A stretch of 27,752 bases of DNA from an uncultured Actinomycetes bacterium (GCA_945957335.1 CAMFLJ010000008.1:1-27752), one strand, 5' to 3'; counted from the stretch's first letter, positions 6,950 through 15,270 are shown. The notes: generated by a model not told the origin, from the sequence alone. Numbers and translations: made by a program.

Positions 6950-8443
6950 GTGGAGACGGTGTGGGTGCTCGGCGACCAGCTGCGGCGCGACGTGGGCCCG
7001 CTGCGCGACCGGCGCCCCGGCGAGCTGCGCGTGCTGATGGTCGAGAGCACGGCGAAGGCGGCGTCGAAGCCGTGGCACCGTCAGCGCCTGCACCTGGTGC
7101 TGGCCTCGATGCGCCGCTTCGCGGCCGAGCTGGAGGCGGAGGGCTTCGAGGTCGACCTGCGCGTCGCGCCCACGCTGCGGGCCGGGCTCGAGGCGCACCG
7201 GGCCGAGCACGGCGAGCCACCGGTCGTGGCCATGAGCCCGATGTCGTGGGACGGCCGGCGGATGCTCACGGCGGCCGGCGTGGAGGTCACCCCCAACGAG
7301 CAGTTCCTGTGCTCGGAGGAGGAGTTCGCCCGCTGGCTCGGCGGTCGCCCCTCGCCCCGCATGGAGGACTTCTACCGGTTCCAGCGGCGTCGCCACGGGG
7401 TGCTGATGGACGGGTCGGAGCCGGTCGGGGGCCGGTGGAACCTCGACGCCGAGAACCGCGAGCCGCCCCCGAAGGACGGCCGGTCGTGGCCCGCCCCGGT
7501 GGTCGCCGAGCTCGACGACCTCGACCGCGCCGTGCTCGCCGACATCGACGCCCGCTGCCCCCGCGCCTTCGGCGACCCGCCCGACGGCACGTGGGCCACC
7601 GACCGGGCCGGGGCCCTGCGCCGGCTCGACCACTTCGTCGACGAGGTGCTGCCGCTCTTCGGCCCCCACGAGGACGCGGTGCTGCGGGACGAGTGGAAGA
7701 TGGCGCACTCGACGCTGAGCCCCTACGTGAACCTCGGCCTGCTCCATCCCGGTGAGCTGGTCGAGGCCGCCGAGGTGGCCTACCGGGACGGCCGGGTGCC
7801 GCTCGCCTCGACCGAGGGCTTCGTGCGCCAGGTGCTCGGGTGGCGGGAGTACGTGTGGGGCCTCTACTGGCAGTGGATGCCGGGCTACCGCGAGCCCAAC
7901 GCCCTGGGCGCCGACCAGCCGCTGCCGCCGGCGTTCACGGGTGCTCCCACCGAGATGGCGTGCGTGGGCCACACGGTGGAGGCGCTGCACCGGCGGGGCT
8001 GGGTGCACCACATCGAGCGGCTGATGGTGCTCGGCAACCTCTCGCTCACCGCCGGTGTGCGGCCGTGGGAGCTGGTCGAGTGGATGTGGGCCGGGTTCGT
8101 CGACGGCGCCGAGTGGGTGATGCTCCCCAACGTGATCGGCATGGCGCTGCACGCCGACGGCGGCCGCATGGCCACCAAGCCCTACGCCTCGGGCGGCGCC
8201 TACCTGAAGCGCATGACCGACCACTGTGGCCGCTGCCGCTTCGACCCGACCAAGCGGGTCGGCCCCGACGCCTGCCCGTTCACCACCCTCTACTGGGACT
8301 TCCTCGCCCGCAGCGAGGAGCACCTCAGGGGCAACCACCGCATGGGCAACCAGCTGGCCTCGATGCGGCGGCTGAAGGATCTGGCCGCGGTGCGCAAGCG
8401 GGCCGTCGAGGTGCGTGGCCGGCTCGCGGCCGGCACCCTCTGA
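6950..8443 (+). CDS. Iron-sulfur bacterial cryptochrome/photolyase, (6-4) photolyase PhrB type
   Basis: This belongs to the FeS-BCP branch of the cryptochrome/photolyase family (photolyase-related family PF04244), whose members such as Agrobacterium PhrB repair (6-4) photoproducts with FAD, a lumazine chromophore and a [4Fe-4S] cluster. The 497-residue protein begins with the Rossmann-like antenna domain (VWVLGDQL, 4-11) and has a helical FAD domain with MAHSTLSPYVNLGLLHP (251-267), VRQVLGWREYVWGLYW (292-307) and WVMLPNVIGMALHADGG (389-405). Four cysteines, C338, C426, C429 and C442, have spacings 88, 3 and 13, identical to the cluster ligands C350, C438, C441 and C454 of PhrB. The GTG start lies 7 nt after a TAGGTT -10 box. 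The divergent TetR gene may regulate it. Confidence 0.93.
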   Translation: METVWVLGDQLRRDVGPLRDRRPGELRVLMVESTAKAASKPWHRQRLHLVLASMRRFAAELEAEGFEVDLRVAPTLRAGLEAHRAEHGEPPVVAMSPMSWDGRRMLTAAGVEVTPNEQFLCSEEEFARWLGGRPSPRMEDFYRFQRRRHGVLMDGSEPVGGRWNLDAENREPPPKDGRSWPAPVVAELDDLDRAVLADIDARCPRAFGDPPDGTWATDRAGALRRLDHFVDEVLPLFGPHEDAVLRDEWKMAHSTLSPYVNLGLLHPGELVEAAEVAYRDGRVPLASTEGFVRQVLGWREYVWGLYWQWMPGYREPNALGADQPLPPAFTGAPTEMACVGHTVEALHRRGWVHHIERLMVLGNLSLTAGVRPWELVEWMWAGFVDGAEWVMLPNVIGMALHADGGRMATKPYASGGAYLKRMTDHCGRCRFDPTKRVGPDACPFTTLYWDFLARSEEHLRGNHRMGNQLASMRRLKDLAAVRKRAVEVRGRLAAGTL

Positions 8444-8446
8444 GCC

Positions 8447-8460
8447 GGCGAAGGGTCGCC
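8447..8460. terminator. Small stem-loop between convergent photolyase and copZ genes
   Basis: GGCGA (8447-8451) pairs with TCGCC (8456-8460) around an AGGG loop in the 21-nt gap between two stop codons. The stem is short and has no T tract, so a terminator role is uncertain. Confidence 0.25.
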
Positions 8461-8464
8461 GCCG

Positions 8465-8671
8465 TCAGCTGACGGAGGCGACCTCGTAGCCGGCCTCGTC
8501 GACCGCGGCGCGCACGGCGTCCTCGGTGACCTCGCCGGTGACCTGGACGGTCTTGGCGTCGACGTCGACGACGACGGACTCGATGCCGCCGACGCCCTCG
8601 AGCTCGCCCTCGATGGCGGCCTTGCAGTGGCCGCAGGAGATGCCGGGGACGGAGTAGGTGCGGGTGGTCAT
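8465..8671 (-). CDS. copZ: Heavy-metal-associated domain protein, copper chaperone CopZ
   Basis: The 68-residue protein is a single HMA domain with the metal-binding loop GISCGHC (10-16, cysteines 13 and 16) and the expected beta-alpha-beta-beta-alpha-beta length. CopZ carries Cu(I) in the cytoplasm to the export ATPase. Its ATG overlaps the stop of the upstream P-type ATPase gene as ATGA (8671-8668), so the two are translationally coupled. The metal cannot be proven from the motif alone, but the ATPase next to it is of the copper type and a CsoR gene is divergent. Confidence 0.9.
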   Translation of the reverse strand: MTTRTYSVPGISCGHCKAAIEGELEGVGGIESVVVDVDAKTVQVTGEVTEDAVRAAVDEAGYEVASVS

Positions 8672-11004
8672 GCGGTGGTCTCCTCGGTGGCGGCGGCCCG
8701 GGGGAGGGCGCCGGTGGTGTCGGTTGCGGGAGGGGCTGCGGACCGGCCCGGGCGGGCGCCCTTGAAGCGGCGCAGGCGCAGGCTGTTGGTGACGACGAAG
8801 ACGGACGAGAACCCCATGGTGCCCGCCGCGATCATCGGGTTGAGCACGCCGAGGGCGGCGAGGGGGATGGCGGCCACGTTGTAGGCGAACGCCCAGAACA
8901 GGTTGCCCTTGATGGTGGCGAGGGTGCGGCGGCTGAGGGCGATGGCGTCGGCCGCGGCCCGCAGGTCGCCGCTGACCACGGTGAGGTCGCTGGCCTCGAT
9001 GGCGACGTCGGTGCCGGTGCCCACGGCGATGCCGAGGTCGGCCTGGGCCAGTGCGGGGGCGTCGTTGATGCCGTCGCCGACCATGGCGACGACCCGGCCC
9101 TCGTCCTGGAGGCGCTTGACCTCGGCCACCTTGTCGCCGGGCAGCACCTCGGCCACGACCCGGTCGACGCCGACCTCGCGGCCGACGGACTCGGCGGTGC
9201 GGGCGTTGTCGCCGGTGAGCAGCACGACCTCGAGCCCGAGGCGGTGCAGGTCGGCGACGGCCTCGGCGCTGGTGGCCTTCAGCCGGTCGGCCACCACGAG
9301 CGCGCCGCGAGCGACGAGCGGGCCGCCGTCGTGGTCGGCCCAGCCGGCGATGACGGCGGTGCGGCCCTGGAGCTCGGCGGCGGTGGCGGCCTGCTCGACG
9401 GCGTCGGGGACCTCGGCGAAGAGCGACCGACGCCCGACGCCGACCCGGTAGGCCACGCCGGCGTCGGTGCCGACGGAGGCGATGACGCCGCGGCCCGGCA
9501 GGTTCTCGAACCCGTCGACGGCCGCACCGGCGGCCTCGCCCGGGCGCTCGGCATCGGCGCCGGCCACGACAGCGGTGGCGATGGGGTGCTCGGAGCGGGC
9601 CTCGACCGCCGCGGCCAGGCGCAGCACGGTGGCGGCGTCGGTGCCGGCGGCCGGGGTGACCTCGACGAGCTCCATGCGGCCCTCGGTGATGGTGCCCGTC
9701 TTGTCGACGACGGCGACGTCGACCCGGCGCGTCTGCTCGAGCACCTCGCCGCCCTTGATGATGATGCCGAGCTGGGCGCCGCGGCCGGTGCCCACCATGA
9801 TCGCGGTGGGGGTGGCCAGGCCGAGGGCGCACGGGCAGGCGATGATCAGCACCGCCACCGCGGCGGTGAACGCCTCCTCGGCGCTGTGCCCGGTGAGCAA
9901 CCAGCCGGCGAGGGTGGCCAGGGCGATGACGAGCACCGTCGGCACGAACACGCCGGCGATCCGGTCGGCCAGGGCCTGGATGGGCGCCTTCGAGCCCTGG
10001 GCCTCCTCGACCAGGGTGACGATCTGGGCCAGCGCGGTGTCGGAGCCGACCCGCGTGGCCTCCACCACCAGGTGGCCGTTGGCGTTCACGGTGGCGCCGA
10101 TGACGTCGTCGCCCGGACCGACCTCGACGGGCACGGGCTCGCCGGTGAGCATCGAGACGTCGACCGCGGAGTGGCCCTCGACGACCACGCCGTCGGTGGC
10201 CACCTTCTCGCCCGGCCGCACGACGAAGCGGTCGCCGACCTCGAGCGAGGCGAGGGGGATCTCGGTGCCGTCGACCAGGCGGGCGGTCTTGGCGCCGAGC
10301 TCGGCGAGGGCGCGCAGGGCGTCGCCCGAGCGGCGGCGGGCCCGGGCCTCGAACCACTTACCCAGCAGGATCAGGGTGATGATCACGCCGGCGGTCTCGA
10401 AGTAGACGTGGGCGTCGGAGCCCGACGATGCGGCCATCCCGCCCATGGCGTCGCCGCCGGTGTCGGCGGCACCGAGGAAGAGCAGGGCGACCGTCGACCA
10501 CAGCCACGCCGCAAGGGTGCCCATCGAGACGAGGGTGTCCATGGTGGCGGTGCCGTGGCGGAGGTTGACGAGGGCGGCACGGTGGAAGCCCCAGCCGCTG
10601 TAGAAGACGACCGGGGTGGTGAGGGCGAAGGCCAGCCACTGCCAGCCGTCGAACATCAGCGGCGGCACCATCGAGATCAGCAGCGTCGGCACGGTGAGCA
10701 CCACCGCCACGACCAGGCGACGGGTGAGCACCTGCACGTAGCGCGCCTCGGCGGCGGCCTGGTCGTCGTCCTCGGGCACCGAGTAGCCGAGGCTCTCGAT
10801 CTTGGCGACGAAGGCGTCGGCGTCGACCACAGCGGGGTCGAACACGACGGTGGCGCGGGCGGCGGCGAGGTTGACGTCGGCCCGCTCGACGCCCTCGAGC
10901 TTGCCGAGGCCCTTGCCGATGCGGGTCGCGCAGGCGGCGCAGGTCATCCCCTCGACCGGGAGGTCGACGCGCTGGGTACCGGGGGAGGGGGCTGCACTGC
11001 TCAT
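8668..11004 (-). CDS. copA: Copper-exporting P1B-type ATPase
   Basis: The 778-residue protein has one N-terminal HMA domain with GMTCAAC (C22, C25), transmembrane helices, the transport motif CPC (390-392) in IIACPCALGLATPTAI, the phosphorylation motif DKTGT with D434, the SEHP motif, and the hinge MVGDGINDAPAL. In the last helices it has AYN and MGFSS, the pattern of Cu(I)-type P1B-1 pumps. It exports Cu(I) from the cytoplasm using ATP. The start MSSAAPSPGTQ at 11004 is chosen as the first methionine giving a normal N-terminus; another in-frame ATG lies four codons upstream, inside the likely -10 box TATGGT. It forms an operon with copZ and is divergent from csoR with 54 nt between starts. 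Confidence 0.95.
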   Translation of the reverse strand: MSSAAPSPGTQRVDLPVEGMTCAACATRIGKGLGKLEGVERADVNLAAARATVVFDPAVVDADAFVAKIESLGYSVPEDDDQAAAEARYVQVLTRRLVVAVVLTVPTLLISMVPPLMFDGWQWLAFALTTPVVFYSGWGFHRAALVNLRHGTATMDTLVSMGTLAAWLWSTVALLFLGAADTGGDAMGGMAASSGSDAHVYFETAGVIITLILLGKWFEARARRRSGDALRALAELGAKTARLVDGTEIPLASLEVGDRFVVRPGEKVATDGVVVEGHSAVDVSMLTGEPVPVEVGPGDDVIGATVNANGHLVVEATRVGSDTALAQIVTLVEEAQGSKAPIQALADRIAGVFVPTVLVIALATLAGWLLTGHSAEEAFTAAVAVLIIACPCALGLATPTAIMVGTGRGAQLGIIIKGGEVLEQTRRVDVAVVDKTGTITEGRMELVEVTPAAGTDAATVLRLAAAVEARSEHPIATAVVAGADAERPGEAAGAAVDGFENLPGRGVIASVGTDAGVAYRVGVGRRSLFAEVPDAVEQAATAAELQGRTAVIAGWADHDGGPLVARGALVVADRLKATSAEAVADLHRLGLEVVLLTGDNARTAESVGREVGVDRVVAEVLPGDKVAEVKRLQDEGRVVAMVGDGINDAPALAQADLGIAVGTGTDVAIEASDLTVVSGDLRAAADAIALSRRTLATIKGNLFWAFAYNVAAIPLAALGVLNPMIAAGTMGFSSVFVVTNSLRLRRFKGARPGRSAAPPATDTTGALPRAAATEETTA

Positions 11005-11011
11005 GCCTCGA

Positions 11012-11030
11012 ACCATACCCCCCCTCCCTA
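11012..11030. promoter_or_regulatory. copA -10 region with a possible CsoR half-site
   Basis: On the minus strand TATGGT (11017-11012) lies 8 nt before the copA ATG and could be its -10 box. It overlaps ATACCCCCCC on the plus strand (11015-11024), which resembles one half of known CsoR operators (TACCCC...GGGGTA type). The mirror half is not present; the continuing sequence TCCCTA is not complementary. The overlap with the -10 would suit repression. This is inference from motif and context. Confidence 0.35.
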
Positions 11031-11046
11031 TTGCCGACAACCCCGC

Positions 11047-11052
11047 TATGCT
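11047..11052 (+). promoter_or_regulatory. -10 box (TATGCT) for a leaderless csoR transcript
   Basis: TATGCT matches the actinobacterial TANNNT -10 and ends exactly 7 nt before the ATG at 11059. No Shine-Dalgarno is present, so translation from the 5' end of the message is likely. Confidence 0.55.
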
Positions 11053-11058
11053 GTGCCC

Positions 11059-11346
11059 ATGGCGACACGGGGCTACTCCATCACCAAGGACGACTACCTC
11101 AAGCGGCTGCGCCGCATCGAGGGCCAGGTCCGCGGCCTGCAGGGCATGATCGAGGACGACAAGTACTGCATCGACGTGCTCACCCAGATCGCGTCGGTCA
11201 CCAAGGCGTTGCAGGGTGTGGGGCTCGGCCTGCTCGACCAGCACCTGCACCACTGCGTGATGGCGGCGGCCCAGAACGACGGTGACGGCGGCGACGCCAA
11301 GCTCGACGAGGCGATGACCGCCATCGAGCGGATGCTCCGCAGCTGA
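11059..11346 (+). CDS. csoR: Copper-sensing transcriptional repressor CsoR
   Basis: The 95-residue, all-helical protein carries the CsoR family signature YLKRLRRIEGQVRGLQGM and the Cu(I) ligand triad C37, H62 and C66, matching the C-H-C pattern (36, 61, 65) of Mycobacterium CsoR. Such proteins bind operators in the apo form and leave DNA on binding Cu(I). It is divergent from copA-copZ, the expected target. Upstream there is a TATGCT -10 box but no ribosome site. Related RcnR and FrmR proteins differ in the first ligand residues; presence of a copper ATPase next door favours copper. Confidence 0.92.
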   Translation: MATRGYSITKDDYLKRLRRIEGQVRGLQGMIEDDKYCIDVLTQIASVTKALQGVGLGLLDQHLHHCVMAAAQNDGDGGDAKLDEAMTAIERMLRS

Positions 11347-11421
11347 TCCCGCCCTCGGCCGTTCGGCGCCGGCCCCTCGTCGCCGTCGTGGACGCCTGAC
11401 CCTCGCCCCGGTTCCCGTGCT

Positions 11422-11471
11422 GGCCGGCGCCGTGCCCCGAGTGGGGCGCCGGCGCCGGCCGGTGTCATTTT
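11422..11471 (+). terminator. Terminator-like hairpin downstream of csoR
   Basis: GGCCGGCGCC (11422-11431) pairs with GGCGCCGGCC (11451-11460), and inside GCCCC (11434-11438) pairs with GGGGC (11443-11447) around a GAGT loop. A short T run (TCATTTT, 11465-11471) follows. This resembles an intrinsic terminator and separates csoR from the sulfur operon. Confidence 0.6.
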
Positions 11472-11481
11472 GGGGCGCCAA

Positions 11482-11506
11482 TAGCCAATTGCTACGGTCG
11501 TACTTT
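11482..11506 (+). promoter_or_regulatory. Putative operator and -10 region of the organosulfur operon
   Basis: TAGC-CAATT-GCTA (11482-11494) is a T-N11-A inverted repeat of the kind bound by LysR-type regulators, and TACTTT (11501-11506) fits a -10 box with a start near 11513. The region is notably less GC-rich than its surroundings. No LysR gene is present in the window, so the regulator is unknown and the call is tentative. Confidence 0.35.
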
Positions 11507-11574
11507 CCACATCACGAACCTTTTTCCCGAAATGGGTTGCGCCGGGCATGGGCGGGCCGCTACAAAAGCTGACC

Positions 11575-12672
11575 ATGTCGATCAACAATGTCGGGAATCG
11601 CACCGACGGGGCTCCCCCCTCCCGTCGTCGCCGCCCGCTCCCCACCGCCCTGTTCGCCCTCGTCACGCTCTTCGCGCTGGTCGCCGCCGCCTGCGGCAGC
11701 TCGTCGTCCGGCTCGGCCGAGGCGGGGAGCACCGAGACCGTCCCACCCGTCACCGTCCCCGCCAGCATCCCCGCCGGCGTCACCCTGCGGGTCGGCGACC
11801 AGCTCGACTTCCTGAAGAAGCTGCTCGAGCTCTCCGGCCAGGACCAGAACCTCGGCTACAAGGTCGACTACGGCAACTTCCTCGGCGGCCCGGCCATGCT
11901 CCAGGGCTTCCAGGCCGGCGAGATCGACACCGGGTTCGTCGCCGACGCTCCGCTGGTCTTCGCCCAGGCCGCCGGCCAGGACATCACCGGTGTCGCCGCC
12001 TGGGCCCCGGGCAAGGGCACCATCGGGCTCGTCACCGCTCCCGGCGTGCAGGGCATCAACGGCTGGGCCGACCTCAAGGGCAAGACCGTCATCATCCAGG
12101 AGGGCACCGTCGCCCAGTCGACGCTGCTCACCGGGCTCAACTCCGCCGGCCTGTCCTACTCCGACGTCAAGATCCAGAACCTCAACCTGACCCAGGTCGC
12201 GGCCGCCCTGCCGTCCAGCGGGGCCGACGCCGCCATCCTCACCGAGCCGTTCATCACGAACTACCTCGTCGACAACCCGACGGCGAAGCTCGTCGCCCAG
12301 GGCCAGGACATCACCGACCGGGTGCAGTTCCTCATCGCCTCGGGCAGCGCCCTGAAGGACGAGGGCAAGACCGCCGCCCTCGCCGACTACATCCAGCGCA
12401 TCGTCAAGGGCTGGAAGTGGGTGAACGCCAACCCCGAGAAGTGGGCCCAGGCGATCCTGGTCGACCAGTACAAGCTCCCCCAGGACAAGGCGCTCGAGCT
12501 GGTCAGGGGTGGCGGCGGCTACTCGGTGCTCCCGCTGCCCGGCGAGCTCACCGGCCCCCAGCAGACGCTGACCGACCTCTTCTACGAGAACCAGATCATC
12601 CCCAAGCAGCTGAGCGCCGAGAGCCAGTTCGACTCCCGGTTCAACGCCATCGTCGAGGCGTGGAACTCATGA
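11575..12672 (+). CDS. ABC transporter substrate-binding lipoprotein, NitT/TauT/SsuA type
   Basis: The 365-residue protein has a basic N-terminus with RRRR, a hydrophobic core and lipobox ALVAAAC (C40), then a Ser/Thr/Pro linker and a periplasmic-binding fold of the sulfonate/nitrate/taurine class (segments MLQGFQAGEIDTGFVADAP, WADLKGKTVIIQEGTVAQ, ILTEPFITNYLV). It captures the substrate outside the membrane for the permease and ATPase two and three genes later. The start at 11575 is preferred; an in-frame ATG at 11548 would add nine residues, and neither has a clear ribosome site. Its stop overlaps the start of the dioxygenase gene as ATGA. The ligand is probably a sulfonate or sulfate ester, inferred from the neighbours. 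Confidence 0.9.
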   Translation: MSINNVGNRTDGAPPSRRRRPLPTALFALVTLFALVAAACGSSSSGSAEAGSTETVPPVTVPASIPAGVTLRVGDQLDFLKKLLELSGQDQNLGYKVDYGNFLGGPAMLQGFQAGEIDTGFVADAPLVFAQAAGQDITGVAAWAPGKGTIGLVTAPGVQGINGWADLKGKTVIIQEGTVAQSTLLTGLNSAGLSYSDVKIQNLNLTQVAAALPSSGADAAILTEPFITNYLVDNPTAKLVAQGQDITDRVQFLIASGSALKDEGKTAALADYIQRIVKGWKWVNANPEKWAQAILVDQYKLPQDKALELVRGGGGYSVLPLPGELTGPQQTLTDLFYENQIIPKQLSAESQFDSRFNAIVEAWNS

Positions 12673-13616
12673 CCGTCACCCACGATCCCGTCACCCGGGC
12701 CTCCGCGGTCGAGGCCCACGCCGTCGCCGGGCTGATCGGCGCCGAGATCACCGGCGTCGACCTGGCGGCGGGCCTCACCGAGGCCGAGGTGGTCGACGTC
12801 CGGGCCGCCCTCCTGCGCCACAAGGTGATCTTCTTCCGCAACCAGGAGCTCACGCCCGACCAGCAGGTCGCCTTCGGCCGGCTCTTCGGCGAGGTCACGC
12901 CCGCCCACCCGACGCTCCCCTCGATCGAGGGCCACCCGGAGATCCTCGCCATCGGCGGCGACGACCTCTACGGCCTCGGCGAGGACGGGGCCGAGGACGG
13001 CGCCTGGGGTGGTGCCATCGAGAACAACTGGCACACCGACGTCACCTTCGTGCACAACCCGCCGCTGGGGTCGATCCTCAAGGCGGTCGAGATCCCCACG
13101 TACGGCGGCGACACCGCGTGGACGAACCTGGTCGCCGCCTACGACGGCCTCTCCCAGCCCCTCAAGGAGCTTGTGGACGGCCTCACCGCGGTGCACCGGA
13201 ACGAGATCCTCGTGGAGCTGGGCAGCCCCCACGGGCTGGCCCTGCGCTCGGCCTTCACGTCGTCGCCGTACTGGACCGAGCACCCGGTCGTGCGGGTGCA
13301 CCCCGAGACCGGCGAGAAGGCGCTGTTCGTGAACCCCAACTTCACGAGCCACGTCGTCGGGCTCCGCAACAAGGAGAGCCGGGCGCTGCTCGACCTCCTC
13401 TACGCCCAGATCGCCGACCCCCGCTACACGGTGCGCTTCCGCTGGGCGCCGGGCAGCATCGCCTTCTGGGACAACCGGGCCACCGCCCACCTCGCCGCCC
13501 TCGACGCCGTGCCCGGAGAGGCCCGCGTGCTGCACCGCATCACCATCCGCGGCGACGTGCCCGTCGGTCCCGGCGGCTTCGAGTCGCGGGTGCTCGAGGG
13601 AGGTGCGTTCTCGTGA
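12669..13616 (+). CDS. TauD/TfdA family Fe(II)/2-oxoglutarate dioxygenase, AtsK-like
   Basis: Enzymes of this family hydroxylate sulfonates or alkyl sulfates, releasing sulfite or sulfate with 2-oxoglutarate and O2. The iron triad is visible: H122 and D124 in NNWHTDVTF and H274 in FWDNRATAHLA; R286 of RVLHRITIRGD should bind 2-oxoglutarate. Length 315 and the overall text (IGAEITGVDL, LLRHKVIFFRNQ, EHPVVRVHPETGEKALFVN) resemble alkylsulfatase AtsK more than E. coli TauD, from memory of those sequences. An extra acidic/glycine stretch precedes the HTD motif (about 97-116). It overlaps the binding protein stop (ATGA) and the permease start (GTGA), so it is in the middle of a coupled operon. Confidence 0.9.
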   Translation: MTVTHDPVTRASAVEAHAVAGLIGAEITGVDLAAGLTEAEVVDVRAALLRHKVIFFRNQELTPDQQVAFGRLFGEVTPAHPTLPSIEGHPEILAIGGDDLYGLGEDGAEDGAWGGAIENNWHTDVTFVHNPPLGSILKAVEIPTYGGDTAWTNLVAAYDGLSQPLKELVDGLTAVHRNEILVELGSPHGLALRSAFTSSPYWTEHPVVRVHPETGEKALFVNPNFTSHVVGLRNKESRALLDLLYAQIADPRYTVRFRWAPGSIAFWDNRATAHLAALDAVPGEARVLHRITIRGDVPVGPGGFESRVLEGGAFS

Positions 13617-14476
13617 CCGCCGTCGCGAACCGGCCCGAGCAGCTGCTCGGCCTCCCGGGCGTCCGCCTCGTCGACCTCAAGACCGCCGACGAGCTCGATC
13701 CCGAGCAGCGCCGGCCGAAGCGGCGGGTGCCGCGCTCGATCGAGCGGCTCGCCGGCGTCGTGCTGCTCCTCGCGCTGTGGCAGCTGGCGGCCAGCCTCGG
13801 GTGGATCTCGCCGCGGGTCCTCGCCGGCCCCGCCAACGTTGCCTCCACGTTCTGGGACATGGTCACCGACGGCACGCTCGGCGACGCCGTGTGGGTCTCG
13901 TTCCAGCGGGTCGCGATCGGCATGCTCATCGGGGTGCCCGTCGGGCTCCTGCTGGCGCTGTTCTCCGGGCTCAGCCGGGTCGGCGAGGACCTCGTCGACT
14001 CGACGATGCACACGCTGCGTTTCGTGCCGATCATCGGCCTGATGCCGCTGATCATCGTGTGGTTCGGCATCGGTGAGACGGCGAAGATCTCGCTGATCGT
14101 CATCGGCGTGACCTTCCCGATCTACGTGAACACGGCCAACGCCATCAAGACGATCGACCCGCGCAACCTCGAGCTGGCCCGCACCCTCGAGCTCTCCCGG
14201 TGGGCCACCATCCGCCGGGTCGTGCTGCCGGCGGCGCTGCCCTCGTTCCTCGTGGGCCTGCGCATGGCCACCGGCATCGCCTGGCTGCTCCTCGTCTTCT
14301 CCGAGCAGCTCAACGCCAAGAGCGGCATCGGCTACCTGATGATCAAGGCCCAGACCTTCTTCCTCACCGACGTGATCGTCGTGTGCCTGCTCGTCTACGC
14401 CGTGCTCGGGCTGCTGTCCGACATCGGCATCCGTCTCGTGGAAGGGAAGGTCCTGCGATGGCAGCCAGGGAGGTAG
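13613..14476 (+). CDS. ABC transporter permease, SsuC/TauC type
   Basis: The 287-residue protein has a charged cytoplasmic N-terminus (about 1-45), then about six hydrophobic helices and the EAA-like ATPase-docking loop RNLELARTLELSRWATIRRVVLPAALPSF between the fourth and fifth. This is the layout of sulfonate/taurine/nitrate permeases of the BPD_transp_1 family. GTG 13613 overlaps the previous stop (GTGA). With the binding lipoprotein and the next ATPase it forms one importer. Confidence 0.93.
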   Translation: MTAVANRPEQLLGLPGVRLVDLKTADELDPEQRRPKRRVPRSIERLAGVVLLLALWQLAASLGWISPRVLAGPANVASTFWDMVTDGTLGDAVWVSFQRVAIGMLIGVPVGLLLALFSGLSRVGEDLVDSTMHTLRFVPIIGLMPLIIVWFGIGETAKISLIVIGVTFPIYVNTANAIKTIDPRNLELARTLELSRWATIRRVVLPAALPSFLVGLRMATGIAWLLLVFSEQLNAKSGIGYLMIKAQTFFLTDVIVVCLLVYAVLGLLSDIGIRLVEGKVLRWQPGR

Positions 14477-15270
14477 GGGTGCTCGACCACGAGCCCGAGG
14501 TGCTCGACGCCCTCGACCAGCCGCGGCCGACCGTGGTCGACGACCGCACCGTGGTCCGCGCCACGAGCGTCACCCGCCGCTTCGGCGACAGGGTCGTGCT
14601 CGACGACATCGACCTCGAGATTCGCAAGGGCGAGTTCGTGGCCCTGCTCGGCCGCTCCGGCTCCGGCAAGAGCACGCTCCTGCGGGCGCTCGCCGGCCTC
14701 GACACCGGCGTCGAGGGGCGCATCACCGTGCCCGCCGCCCGCTCGGTGGTGTTCCAGGACCCGCGGCTCCTGCCGTGGTCGACCGTGCTCGACAACGTCG
14801 TGCTCGGGCTCAAGGGCGCCGACGCCCGCGACCAGGGCCGCGAGGTGCTCGACGAGGTCGGCCTCGGCGGCCACGGCGACGCCTGGCCCAAGACGCTCTC
14901 CGGTGGTGAGGCCCAGCGGGCGGCGCTGGCCCGGGCCCTCGTCCGCCAGCCCGAGCTGCTCCTGCTCGACGAGCCGTTCGGGGCGCTCGACGCCCTCACC
15001 CGCATCCGCATGCACGTGCTGCTCCAGCGGCTCTGCGCCCGCTACACGCCGGCGGTCCTGCTCGTCACCCACGACGTCGACGAGGCCCTGCTCCTCGCCG
15101 ACCGGGTGCTCGTGCTCACCGACGGCGGCATCTCCCTCGACGTCCCCGTCGAGATCGCCACCCCGCGCCTGCGGGGTGACCAGGCCTTCATCTCCCTCCG
15201 CTCCCGCCTGCTCGCCGAGCTCGGCGTCGATGAGGTCGCCGAGGGCGACCACCGAAAGGACGACCAATGA
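14458..15270 (+). CDS. ABC transporter ATPase, SsuB/TauB type
   Basis: The 270-residue protein has all nucleotide-binding motifs: Walker A GRSGSGKST (65-73), Q-loop Q100 in VVFQDPRLLPW, signature LSGGE (147-151), Walker B LLLLDEP (167-173) and switch H205 in THDVDEA. The DPRLLPW motif is typical of the nitrate/sulfonate/taurine subfamily. ATG 14458 has GGGAAGG 7-8 nt upstream and overlaps the end of the permease gene. The stop overlaps the next ATG as ATGA. It powers import by the preceding permease. Confidence 0.94.
   Translation: MAAREVGVLDHEPEVLDALDQPRPTVVDDRTVVRATSVTRRFGDRVVLDDIDLEIRKGEFVALLGRSGSGKSTLLRALAGLDTGVEGRITVPAARSVVFQDPRLLPWSTVLDNVVLGLKGADARDQGREVLDEVGLGGHGDAWPKTLSGGEAQRAALARALVRQPELLLLDEPFGALDALTRIRMHVLLQRLCARYTPAVLLVTHDVDEALLLADRVLVLTDGGISLDVPVEIATPRLRGDQAFISLRSRLLAELGVDEVAEGDHRKDDQ

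Noticed and set aside
9244..11346. A 700-codon plus-strand frame opposite copA
   Set aside because: It is the shadow of copA (Gly/Asp/His-rich nonsense). Only its last 95 codons, csoR, are real.
11548..11574. ATG at 11548 as the start of the binding lipoprotein
   Set aside because: It adds nine residues before an already complete signal sequence and has no better ribosome site; kept only as an alternative.
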